In this document: positions 44,827-51,779 of the stretch, piece after piece
How the letters are laid out: every line of letters begins with the position of its first letter
How positions within the stretch are numbered: position 1 is the first letter of the stretch
Assembly: GCF_900109775.1 (NCBI RefSeq)
Contig: NZ_FOAX01000002.1
Coordinates: forward strand, 1,364,001 to 1,428,000
Reading direction: 5' to 3'
Length of the DNA: 64,000 nt
Source of the DNA: Pseudoxanthomonas sp. GM95
Lineage (GTDB): Bacteria; Pseudomonadota; Gammaproteobacteria; Xanthomonadales; Xanthomonadaceae
Translations under genes and position numbers: made by a program
The notes under the pieces: generated by a model
Told to the model about the DNA's origin: nothing
Databases searched by the model: none
What the model saw: only the letters and a program-made list of their open reading frames with translations

Positions 44827-45453
44827 TCAGAAATTCCAGTGCCCGTTCTTGTTGCAGTCCTCGACGTCGGACTGGTCCATCTTGGCGTAGGGCTTGAACT
44901 CGGGCTGGGCGGCGGCCCAGGCCTGCTGGGTCTTGAGCAGCTCGGGCAGGCGGGCGCAGAGTTTGTCGACCTGCGGCTTGATGCGCTGCTCGGCCAGGGC
45001 TTCGGCCTGCTTGCTGGCCGCTTCGCCGCCCTGGCCGCTCATCAGGCCTTTCAGCGCCGCCGCGGCGGCATCGATGCCGAGCTTGGCGCCTTCCATGCCG
45101 ATGGCGATGCCATCGCTGGCCACGCCCTGCAGCTGGGTGCGATACGCCTTGCCCAACACGGTCTGCTCGGGCGTCATCGCCACCGGCTTGCCGTCGATCA
45201 GCAGCGCGCCGGACGGGGTGAGTTCGGCCTTGGGCAGGGCGTGGTCGCTGTCGCTGAGTGACATGTTCTCGGTGGCCAGTTTCTCCTGGACCTTGGACAT
45301 TTCCTGCTTGGCGCCTTCCATGCCCTGTGAGGCTTTTTCGAGGCCTTTCTGGGCCTGGTCCATGCCCTGGGCCACCGGGCCACTGCCCGGTTGGCAGGCG
45401 GTCAAGGCCAGCAGGCTCGCGATGGCGGCGGCGTGCATCAGTGAAGTCTTCAT
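44827..45453 (-). CDS. YggN-like (DUF2884-type) lipoprotein
   Basis: A 208-residue lipoprotein with lipobox LTAC (Cys20), then a helical stretch rich in Met, Gln and Lys (GMDQAQKGLEKASQGMEGAK) and the YggN pattern LTPSGALLIDGKPVAMTPEQ leading into a glycine-containing helix (DGIAIGMEGAKLGIDAAAAAL). YggN of E. coli has no clear function. Two cysteines near the C-terminus may form a disulfide. Sits 31 bases after the GSGD-repeat gene in the same operon. Confidence 0.75.
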   Translation of the reverse strand: MKTSLMHAAAIASLLALTACQPGSGPVAQGMDQAQKGLEKASQGMEGAKQEMSKVQEKLATENMSLSDSDHALPKAELTPSGALLIDGKPVAMTPEQTVLGKAYRTQLQGVASDGIAIGMEGAKLGIDAAAAALKGLMSGQGGEAASKQAEALAEQRIKPQVDKLCARLPELLKTQQAWAAAQPEFKPYAKMDQSDVEDCNKNGHWNF

Positions 45454-45484
45454 GGCGTGGTGTTCCGTAAAAAGGGGCGGAAGG

Positions 45485-46339
45485 TCAGTGGTCTTTGGGC
45501 ACGTCGACGGTGCCGGTCACGCCATGCTGGTCGATGTCGCCGCTGCCGCGGCTGCGCACGGTCAGGTTGCCGCGCACGTCGTTGACGTTGAGGTCGCCCG
45601 AACCGATCGAGCCGACCGTCACGTCGCCGCCGACATCGCGCAGCTCCACGTCGCCCGAACCCACCGAGCCGACGCTCACACTGCCCACGCGCTGCAGCTT
45701 GAGATCGCCCGAACCGACGCTGCCGATGTCGGCCTTGCCGGCGACGCGGTTGACTTCGGCATCGCCCGAGCCGATCGAGAGCAGCTTCAACGATGCGGCG
45801 CCGTCGAGCTTGAGATCGCCCGAACCGATCTTGGCCGTAACCGGGCCGGCGATGTCGCGCAGGTCGATATCGCCCGAGCCGACATCGGCGCTGGCGGCCT
45901 TGGCGCCGGTGAGCGAGGCATCGCCCGAGCCCACGTCCAGCTGCACCAGCACGTCGTTGGGCACGGTGCCGTCCAGGTCCATGTACCAGTAGGTGCTGCC
46001 GCTGAAGCTGAAGGTCAGTTTCTTCTCCGGCATCAGGGTGACGACGAGCTTGTCGCCGTCGCGCTGCTGGCTGATCTGCATGTCCTTGAGCAGGTCGGCG
46101 CTGGAAGCACAGGCGCGGCCATTCAATGCACCGGCTGCGCCGTTGCCGGCCTTGAGCCGCAAGTCGCTGGAGCCGACCTTGAACAGCACCGATGTGGCGC
46201 CGGCCAGGTCCAGCTTGAGGCTGCGCGGCTCGGAGAACTTGCAGTGCGCAGGATCGGCGGCCTGGGCCAGCATCGGCAGGGCCAGCAGCACGGCCGCGGC
46301 CAGGGTGGGAAGACGCAGGAAGTGGCGTGACGGATTCAT
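45485..46339 (-). CDS. Periplasmic GSGD-repeat beta-solenoid protein (DUF2807/DUF4097-like)
   Basis: A 284-residue exported protein: signal peptide (PTLAAAVLLALPMLAQA, cleavage after residue ~27), a globular region, then eight copies of the motif [V/I/R]GSGD spaced 16-21 residues apart to the C-terminus (for example DVGSGDIDLRDI, KIGSGDLKLDG, SVGSGDVELRDV). Regular GSGD turns are typical of the right-handed beta-helix of the DUF2807/DUF4097 group of putative head domains. ATG at 46339 follows AGGAG; the frame continues upstream through the permease gene and is not real there. Unknown partner; 23 bases after the ABC permease gene, which suggests a joint function. Confidence 0.82.
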   Translation of the reverse strand: MNPSRHFLRLPTLAAAVLLALPMLAQAADPAHCKFSEPRSLKLDLAGATSVLFKVGSSDLRLKAGNGAAGALNGRACASSADLLKDMQISQQRDGDKLVVTLMPEKKLTFSFSGSTYWYMDLDGTVPNDVLVQLDVGSGDASLTGAKAASADVGSGDIDLRDIAGPVTAKIGSGDLKLDGAASLKLLSIGSGDAEVNRVAGKADIGSVGSGDLKLQRVGSVSVGSVGSGDVELRDVGGDVTVGSIGSGDLNVNDVRGNLTVRSRGSGDIDQHGVTGTVDVPKDH

Positions 46340-46362
46340 CGCAAAGCTCCTTGGAGGAACGA

Positions 46363-47358
46363 TCAGGCGTCGTCGCGGCGGCGACGGACGATGACGGCCA
46401 GGACGATCAGGGCCACGCCCACCGCCGCGCCGATCCACAGATCGGGGTTGGCGTAGATGGACGGGTTGCTGGTGTGGTGCAGGACCATATCCAGCGCCTG
46501 GGCGGGGTTCTGGACCGATTGGGTGGCGCTTTCCACGGTCTCGTGGCGCGCCATTTCTGGCGGGATCCAGGCGCCCGGCAGCACGCTCAGCAGGCCGCGG
46601 TACATCACCAGGTACCAGACATCGCCCAGCGGCAGGTGCAGGCCCGGCATCGCGCCCATGATGCTGATCACCACGCAGAACAGCAGCGGCACCAACACCG
46701 CCCAGAGGAAGGGCACGCGACGCGCCCAGGCCGAGCACAGCATCAGCCAGCCGATCGCCGGCAGCGACCACAGGACGAAGATTGGCAGGGTCGCCAGCAT
46801 CGTGCCGATCACGCGGAACGGATGCGAGGCGGTGAAGATCGCCCCGGCACCTGGTATGCCGGCAAAGGAGGAGGCCAGGGCGATGATCACCCACAGGCCC
46901 AGGCCGATCAGCAGGCCGACCACCAGCGAGATGATCTGGGTCAGCAGCAGCGCCCATGTCAGCTTGGAGGCCACGGTCATCGCGTCGGAGACCGGCAGTG
47001 ACTTCCAGAACAGCACGCTGCGGTCGCTGCGATCGTTGTAAAGGCTGCCCAGGCAGTAGAAAAACACCACGAAAGCCACCACGATCCCGGCGATGCTGAA
47101 GCCGGCCAGCATGGCGACATCGCCGGCAACGCCGTAGCCGGCGGCGATCGCGCCCCAGTCGTCACCAACCGTGTCGCCAGTGCCATGGCTGCGCATCTGG
47201 ATCGCGCCAATCACCGCGCCCAGCAGGGCGAACAGCAGCACGATGCCGGCGGTGATGGCCTGGGCCCAGAGGAAGCCGCCGCGGTGTTCCCAGTATTCGC
47301 GGCGCAGCAGCCAGCCGAATACGCCGGGCTTGGTCAAGGTGCGGGCAGGGGCGTTCAT
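46363..47358 (-). CDS. ABC-2 type transporter permease of the YtrA operon
   Basis: Integral membrane subunit of 331 residues with about six hydrophobic segments (for example ITAGIVLLFALLGAVIGAI and SIAGIVVAFVVFFYCLGSLY), an N-terminal amphipathic stretch LLRREYWEHRGG and a long periplasmic loop before the last helix. The NDRSDRSVLFWKSLPVSD segment is typical of ABC-2 permeases paired with YtrB-like ATPases. Start overlaps the ATPase stop by four bases. Confidence 0.88.
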   Translation of the reverse strand: MNAPARTLTKPGVFGWLLRREYWEHRGGFLWAQAITAGIVLLFALLGAVIGAIQMRSHGTGDTVGDDWGAIAAGYGVAGDVAMLAGFSIAGIVVAFVVFFYCLGSLYNDRSDRSVLFWKSLPVSDAMTVASKLTWALLLTQIISLVVGLLIGLGLWVIIALASSFAGIPGAGAIFTASHPFRVIGTMLATLPIFVLWSLPAIGWLMLCSAWARRVPFLWAVLVPLLFCVVISIMGAMPGLHLPLGDVWYLVMYRGLLSVLPGAWIPPEMARHETVESATQSVQNPAQALDMVLHHTSNPSIYANPDLWIGAAVGVALIVLAVIVRRRRDDA

Positions 47359-48227
47359 GCGTAGGTTCCTTTCATGATGGCCACGAACAGGTCGGCCAGG
47401 CCGGGATTGCGGGTTTCGCCGAGCGCGGCCAGTTGTTCACGCGGCACGCCGTCGAACAGCATCACGGTCTTGCCGAAGGGCAGGGCGCGCTGGTCGATGG
47501 GGCGCAGCGCACGGGCCTGTTCGGCCGTGGCTTCGGAGACCAGCAGTTCGGTGTAGCGGGTGCCGACGTCATCCATGGTCGCGGTCAGCGCGATCTTGCC
47601 GTCGCGGATGAACATCACGTCGGTGAGGATGTGCTCGATCTCCTCCACCTGGTGGGTAGTGACGATGATCGTCTTGTCCTCGTCGAAGTAATCCTCCAGC
47701 AGGCGCTGGTAGAACTGCTTGCGATACAGGATGTCCAGGCCCAGGGTCGGCTCGTCCAGCACCAGCAGCTTGGCGTCGATGGCCATCACCAGCGCCAGGT
47801 GCAGCTGGACGATCATGCCCTTGGACATCTCCCGCACACGCAGGTTGGGCTTGAGCTGGGTGCCTTCGAGGAAGCGCATGCACTTGGCGCGGTCAAACCG
47901 CGGATGCACGCCGCCGACGAAGTCGATCGCCTCGGACACCTTCATCCAGCGCGGCAGCACGGCCACGTCGGCGATGAAGCAGACCTCGCGCATCAGCTCG
48001 TCGCGGCTGTGGCGCGGGTCCATGCCCAGCACTTTCAGTTCGCCCTCGAACGGGGTCAGGCCCAGGATGGCCTTGAGCGCGGTGGTCTTGCCGGCGCCGT
48101 TGGGACCGATCAGGCCGACGATGCGGCCGGCGTCGATCAGGAAGCTGGCGCCGTCCAGCGCGGCCTTGTTGCGATAGGTCTTGCGCAGGTTGTTGGCCTG
48201 CACGACCGGTGCGGTCACGGCGTTCAT
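47355..48227 (-). CDS. ABC transporter ATP-binding protein of the YtrA operon
   Basis: ATPase of 290 residues, partner of the downstream permease. Walker A GPNGAGKTT, Walker B LLVLDEPTLGLD and switch His (TTHQVEE) are intact. The signature is EMSKGM in place of LSGGQ, a known variation in this ATPase group, and lacks the usual following Arg. A C-terminal domain of about 70 residues follows the core. Overlaps the regulator gene by four bases, indicating coupled translation. Confidence 0.9.
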   Translation of the reverse strand: MNAVTAPVVQANNLRKTYRNKAALDGASFLIDAGRIVGLIGPNGAGKTTALKAILGLTPFEGELKVLGMDPRHSRDELMREVCFIADVAVLPRWMKVSEAIDFVGGVHPRFDRAKCMRFLEGTQLKPNLRVREMSKGMIVQLHLALVMAIDAKLLVLDEPTLGLDILYRKQFYQRLLEDYFDEDKTIIVTTHQVEEIEHILTDVMFIRDGKIALTATMDDVGTRYTELLVSEATAEQARALRPIDQRALPFGKTVMLFDGVPREQLAALGETRNPGLADLFVAIMKGTYA

Positions 48228-48583
48228 TCATTGCCTCCCTTGGGCAGGTCGTCGAGCGTCAGTCCCAGGCGCGCGATGCGCGTGGCCACTGCCGGCCATT
48301 CTTCTGTGAGGAATCGTTCGCGCTCGGAGGCCAGCAGCTTCTTGGCAGCCTCCTCGGTCACGAACATGCCCAGGCCGCGGCGTTTCTCGACCAGGGCCTC
48401 GTCGGCCAGCTCCTGGTAGGCGCGCGAAACGGTGATGGGGTTGAGCTGGTAGTCGGCCGCCACCTGGCGGACCGAAGGCAGGGCGTCGCCGGGCTTGAGT
48501 TCGCCGTCGAGCATCATGGCGATGACCTTTTCCTTGAGTTGGCGGTAGATGGGAGCGCCGTCGCTCCACTGGATGGGTGTCAT
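48224..48583 (-). CDS. ytrA: GntR-family regulator, YtrA subfamily
   Basis: Repressor-type regulator of 119 residues: a winged-helix domain (APIYRQLKEKVIAMMLDGELKPGDALPSVR, in parts, with the recognition helix NPITVSRAYQELADEALV) and a short C-terminal helical part, the compact YtrA layout without an effector domain. ATG at 48583 was chosen because MTPIQWSDGAPIYRQ is the family start. A 22-bp palindrome overlapping the operon promoter is its likely operator, so it should repress its own operon. B. subtilis YtrA controls an ABC operon induced by wall-active antibiotics. Confidence 0.9.
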   Translation of the reverse strand: MTPIQWSDGAPIYRQLKEKVIAMMLDGELKPGDALPSVRQVAADYQLNPITVSRAYQELADEALVEKRRGLGMFVTEEAAKKLLASERERFLTEEWPAVATRIARLGLTLDDLPKGGNE

Positions 48584-48587
48584 GGGT

Positions 48588-48863
48588 TCAGCTCCCGGGT
48601 CGCAACAGACGGGCAAAAGAGAAGTAGGGCATCGACAGCGCGCGCCGCCGAGGGTGGATGCCGTCCTGGGCTGGGGAAGGAGTCGGGTCGGTGCTGGTTT
48701 CCAGCACCGGCTTGAGCACCACGTCCGCGGCGGCGGCTTCCATGGCCGCCGGCATCGCCGCGGCCTGCTGGGGATGGAGCTGGGCCATCAGGCCCACCAC
48801 GGCCAGGGCGACCAAGGTCAGCCCGAGCCATGTCGTTCCGGAACTCCTGAGCCTGCTGTCCAT
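48588..48863 (-). CDS. Small single-pass membrane protein, first gene of the YtrA operon
   Basis: A 91-residue protein with one hydrophobic segment near the N-terminus (TWLGLTLVALAVVGLMAQL), an alanine/methionine-rich stretch after it and a basic C-terminus (HPRRRALSM ... RLLRPGS). ATG at 48863 follows GCAGGGGG. It precedes ytrA by four bases and is nearest to the promoter. No family recognised. Confidence 0.6.
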   Translation of the reverse strand: MDSRLRSSGTTWLGLTLVALAVVGLMAQLHPQQAAAMPAAMEAAAADVVLKPVLETSTDPTPSPAQDGIHPRRRALSMPYFSFARLLRPGS

Positions 48864-48888
48864 CGCGTGCCCCCTGCTTTGGGTGAGT

Positions 48889-48912
48889 GGTGTTGTAGTC
48901 AACTATAACACC
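48889..48912. promoter_or_regulatory. Palindromic operator, probable YtrA site
   Basis: GGTG-N16-CACC enclosing a near-perfect 22-bp palindrome with consensus GTGTTRTAGTYRACTAYAACAC. It covers the -10 box of the operon promoter. From memory, a GGTG-N16-CACC motif has been reported for the YtrA-type regulator of Xanthomonas citri. Confidence 0.75.
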
Positions 48913-48929
48913 AAAGAAAGGGGCGTCAA
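48902..48929 (-). promoter_or_regulatory. Promoter of the seven-gene YtrA operon
   Basis: Minus-strand TTGACG (48924-48929), 16-base spacer, TATAGT (48902-48907), close to the sigma-70 consensus. Transcription would start about 30 bases before the first ATG. Confidence 0.75.
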
Positions 48930-49101
48930 TACCGCTGACATCATTCGTTCACCCAACTAAAGACAGGGGTGCCCGGATTGGGCCGAGAGCCGGTTTCGGG
49001 GCGGTCATCGGCTCTGTGACATGCGCGCTGGCCATGCGTGATCAAGTGCCTGCTGAGTGCGTGCCCGGCAGTACATGCGGACAACGCCTGCCTGCTGCGA
49101 G

Positions 49102-49151
49102 CGCACATGCCACAATGTGCGTCTGTCGCGCCGGCTGCACCGGCGCTTTTT
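49102..49151 (+). terminator. Tandem hairpins with intrinsic terminator before the FKBP gene
   Basis: A 7-bp hairpin (CGCACAT / ATGTGCG, 49102-49121) is followed by GCGCCGG-CTGCA-CCGGCGC and TTTTT (49128-49151). The U-tract ends 21 bases before the start codon, so transcripts from upstream would end here unless the hairpin is prevented. Confidence 0.65.
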
Positions 49152-49172
49152 GTCGCATGAGGGATGCACCGG

Positions 49173-50102
49173 ATGAAATCGTTTGGCACTTGGGTGGCGG
49201 GCGTGTGCCTGGCCTCGGCCCTGATCGGAGGAAACGCAGTGGCGCAGGAAAAGAAGACGCTGGACACCCAGCGTGACAAGGTCAGCTATGCCATCGGCAT
49301 GGACATTGGCCGTTCGTTCGTGCCGGTGTCCGATTACATCGATCCGGCCAGCCTGCAGGCCGCCCTGCAGGGCGCCATCAAGGGTGAAAAGCCCACGCTG
49401 AGCGAAACCGACGCCCAGGCCACCGACACCGCGCTGCGCGCCAACCTGGCCGCCAAGTCCGGCCAGACCCCGCCTGGCCAGCCGCCGGGCACCCAGCCGC
49501 CGGCCGTCAACAAGCAGAACGTGGGCACCCTGATCGGTGGCTACATGATCGGCCCCAAGCTGGCCCCGCTGAAGGATGAAGTGGAACTGCCGGTGCTGAT
49601 GCAGGCCGTGCGCGCGGTGTTCGCCAAGCAGCCCACGCTGCTGACCGAGACCGAAGCGCAGCAGGTCGTGCAGAGCTACGCCAGCGAGCGCCAGGCCGGC
49701 CTGGCCCAGCGCAACCGTGACGAAGGCGCGGCCTTCCTGTCCAAGAACAAGGCCGTCAAGGGCGTGGTCACCACCCCGTCGGGCCTGCAGTACATGGTCC
49801 TGCGCCAGGGCAGCGGCGAGCGTCCGACCGCCGCCAGCACCGTGCGTGTGAACTACGAAGGCAAGCTGCTGGACGGCACCAAGTTCGACAGCTCCTACGA
49901 TCGTGGCGAGCCGGCGACCTTCCCGCTGGCCAACGTGGTGCCGGGCTGGACCGAAGGCCTGCAGCTGATGCCGGTGGGCTCCAAGTACCGCTTCTGGGTG
50001 CCGGCCTCGCTGGGTTACGGCGCGCAGGGCACGCAGGGCGGCCCGATCGGCCCGGAAGCCACGCTGACCTTCGACGTTGAACTGATCGGCATCGCCAAGT
50101 AA
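49173..50102 (+). CDS. FKBP-type peptidyl-prolyl isomerase (Mip/FkpA group) with two N-domains
   Basis: Periplasmic proline isomerase of 309 residues. Signal peptide with cleavage near ANAVAQ (about residue 25), then two related helical FKBP_N modules (KVSYAIGMDIGRSF from 36, NVGTLIGGYMIGPKL from 116) joined by a Gly/Pro/Gln-rich linker, and a C-terminal FKBP domain (from about 205: TTPSGLQYMVLRQG, VRVNYEGKLLDGTKFDSSYDRG, VPGWTEGLQLMPVGSKYRFWVP). Mip and FkpA normally have a single dimerising N-module. ATG at 49173 has GAGGG at good distance; an ATG nine bases earlier is possible. Overlaps slyX by one base. Confidence 0.92.
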   Translation: MKSFGTWVAGVCLASALIGGNAVAQEKKTLDTQRDKVSYAIGMDIGRSFVPVSDYIDPASLQAALQGAIKGEKPTLSETDAQATDTALRANLAAKSGQTPPGQPPGTQPPAVNKQNVGTLIGGYMIGPKLAPLKDEVELPVLMQAVRAVFAKQPTLLTETEAQQVVQSYASERQAGLAQRNRDEGAAFLSKNKAVKGVVTTPSGLQYMVLRQGSGERPTAASTVRVNYEGKLLDGTKFDSSYDRGEPATFPLANVVPGWTEGLQLMPVGSKYRFWVPASLGYGAQGTQGGPIGPEATLTFDVELIGIAK

Positions 50103-50338
50103 TGACGGCAACCGACGCCTCGCTGCCTGACGCGTTGGAGCAACGCCTGGTCGAACTGGAGACCAGGCTTGCCTTCCAGGAACATGCCCTGGCCGAGTTG
50201 AGCGAAGCCCTGGCTGATGCGCGGGCCGAGGGCAATCGCAACGCCGGCATGATCGGCCACCTGTTGGCCGATCTGCGCAAGGTGCGCACCGAGCTGTACG
50301 CAGACCCGGGCGAAGAACCGCCGCCCCCGCACTATTGA
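50102..50338 (+). CDS. slyX: SlyX family protein
   Basis: Small coiled-coil protein of 78 residues: LEQRLVELETRLAFQEHALAEL followed by a second helix and the family C-terminus PPPPHY. Function unknown; commonly linked to FKBP genes (slyD, fkpA), as here. The start ATG shares its A with the FKBP stop codon (TAATG). Confidence 0.88.
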   Translation: MTATDASLPDALEQRLVELETRLAFQEHALAELSEALADARAEGNRNAGMIGHLLADLRKVRTELYADPGEEPPPPHY

Positions 50339-50347
50339 TCGAACACG

Positions 50348-51046
50348 ATGACTGATTCACTGCGAGACCAGCTGCTGGGGCTGGGTTTCAAGCCGGCCCC
50401 CAAGCCCGAACGCACCCCTGACCGCAAGCCCGGCGGCAAGCCGCAAGGGCGCCCGCAGCATGCTGGCCAGCGTCCGGCCGGCGGCAAGGGCGAAGGCCGT
50501 CCGCATGGCGGTGGCAAGCCGGGCGGGCAGGGGCGTGGTCCCCAGTCGCAACAGGCGCGTCCGAATGAGGGCGGCAAGCCAGGCGGCCAGTCGCGGCCGA
50601 ACAGGCCGGCGCGTTCGCGCGAGGACATTGACCTCGCCAAGGCCTACGCCATCCGCGCCCAGCGCGAGAAGGATGAGCGGATCGAAGCCGAGCGGCTGAA
50701 GCAGGAAGAAGCCCGCCTGCGCCGCGAAGCCCGTGCCAAGGTCGACGCCCTGATCGAAGGCAAGACGCTCAACGATCCGGCCGCCGAGGTGGTTCGCCAT
50801 TTCCCGTACGGCGGCAAGATCAAGCGCATCCACGTCACCGCCGAGCAGCTCACCGCGCTCAACGCCGGCGAACTGGGCATCGTCCAGCAGGCCGGTCGTT
50901 ATCTGCTGGTGACCGCGGCGCTGCTGGACGAAGTGGAGGCACTGTTCGCACCGGCCGTGGCGTTGCGCGTCGATCCCAATGCGACGGTCGAAGAGGATCC
51001 GTATGCGGATCCGCAGTACCAGGTGCCGGATGATTTGATCTGGTGA
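50348..51046 (+). CDS. DUF2058 (YaiL-like) protein
   Basis: A 232-residue protein beginning MTDSLRDQLLGLGF, then a long basic, Gly/Pro/Gln/Arg-rich low-complexity region (about 17-90, suggestive of nucleic-acid binding or disorder), a charged helix (AKAYAIRAQREKDERIEAERLKQEEARLRR in parts) and a globular DUF2058 C-terminus (FPYGGKIKRIHVTAEQ, GRYLLVTAALLDEV). Annotated in E. coli as a nucleoprotein/polynucleotide-associated protein without proven role. Nine bases after slyX, same operon; two terminators follow. Confidence 0.85.
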   Translation: MTDSLRDQLLGLGFKPAPKPERTPDRKPGGKPQGRPQHAGQRPAGGKGEGRPHGGGKPGGQGRGPQSQQARPNEGGKPGGQSRPNRPARSREDIDLAKAYAIRAQREKDERIEAERLKQEEARLRREARAKVDALIEGKTLNDPAAEVVRHFPYGGKIKRIHVTAEQLTALNAGELGIVQQAGRYLLVTAALLDEVEALFAPAVALRVDPNATVEEDPYADPQYQVPDDLIW

Positions 51047-51054
51047 TTTGGGGG

Positions 51055-51085
51055 CTCACGCTTTTGGCGTGAGTCGTGATTTTTT
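51055..51085 (+). terminator. First terminator after the DUF2058 gene
   Basis: CTCACGC-TTTTG-GCGTGAG, then TCGTGATTTTTT, nine bases past the stop codon. Confidence 0.75.
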
Positions 51086-51093
51086 CTTGATCG

Positions 51094-51121
51094 AGCCAGG
51101 CGCTTTGCGTCTGGCTTTTTC
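51094..51121 (+). terminator. Second terminator after the DUF2058 gene
   Basis: AGCCAGGCGC-TTT-GCGTCTGGCT with one G-U pair and a following U-tract, a tandem back-up terminator. Confidence 0.8.
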
Positions 51122-51576
51122 TTTGTGTCGAAGACTTTCATGTAAAGCAGAGCTTTCGCGCCGCTTCGCGGCGCGACTCCCTTTTGTCTTGGCAAAAGGA
51201 AGCAAAACCGCCAGCGCCTGACACTCGCCGATGCTGCGCATCGGTGCCCTGTGCTCCTCACCGGAAACGGCACGGCGCGGGAACTCGCTACGCTCAAACA
51301 CCCGCGCCTCTTCGGCCGTTTCCGCCTGCGGTGCTCGGCTCGCTTTGAAGGCGCTGAAGATCAAGAGCTGAGCACCAGCCACAGCCAAAAGCAAAGCTGC
51401 CGAACTTGGCGCTAGAGATACGGGCCTGCGTGTTCATTCAGCGAGATCGGCTCCATCGCCTTTCGCTTTTGCCGCTGTTCTGGCGTTGGCTTTAGCTTTG
51501 GCTCTTAAATCCTCCGTGAGGCACGGCGCAGGGACGAGGACAAGACCCGAAGGGCGCCGCACATGGATGTGTGGCG

Positions 51577-51609
51577 TTTTTCGAAGGGACAGGATGTCCC
51601 TTTGAAAAA
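51577..51609. repeat. Long hairpin in the intergenic mosaic
   Basis: TTTTTCGAAGGGACA pairs with TGTCCCTTTGAAAAA (one mismatch) around a three-base loop. Confidence 0.5.
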
Positions 51610-51676
51610 TCCCTCGTCACGTAGCGAATCTGCGCGCAGCGCAGGCGTGCCGCCCGGAGTGTGTTTCTTTGCCTAT

Positions 51677-51700
51677 CTTTCTTTGCACAAGCAAAGAAAG
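51677..51700. repeat. Perfect 10-bp hairpin CTTTCTTTGC
   Basis: CTTTCTTTGC-ACAA-GCAAAGAAAG, an element I recall as frequent between xanthomonad genes; here near the 3' end of the MFS gene. Confidence 0.5.
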
Positions 51701-51779
51701 TAGGTCGGGCGGCGAAGCCGCACGAAAGCCTCTAGCTTCAGTTCTTCGATCTTAAAAACGAGGCGCAGACGCTACGTGA

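Larger units (their letters stand above)
51047..51779. other. Gene-free mosaic of terminators and interspersed repeats
   Basis: A 733-base stretch without a supportable gene. After two terminators it contains a chain of palindromes: GCGCCGC/GCGGCGC near 51152, CTTTTG/CAAAAG at 51181-51198, a long stem at 51577-51609 and a perfect 10-bp stem at 51677-51700. A 112-codon minus-strand frame at 51056-51394 runs through hairpins and has the look of the spurious hypothetical proteins often called in such xanthomonad repeats. Confidence 0.6.

Noticed and set aside
45181-46340. Internal GSGD repeats seen at DNA level as a possible CRISPR-like array
   Set aside because: The repeats are short, degenerate and phase with codons; they encode a protein solenoid and lack constant-length spacers.
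47355-48227. EMSKGM signature as a defective ABC ATPase
   Set aside because: SKGM-type signatures are usual in YtrB-like ATPases, and Walker A, Walker B and switch His are intact.
51056-51394. 112-codon minus-strand frame (ends SIKKKSRLTPKA)
   Set aside because: Runs through two terminators and several palindromes and resembles spurious hypothetical proteins called in xanthomonad repeats.
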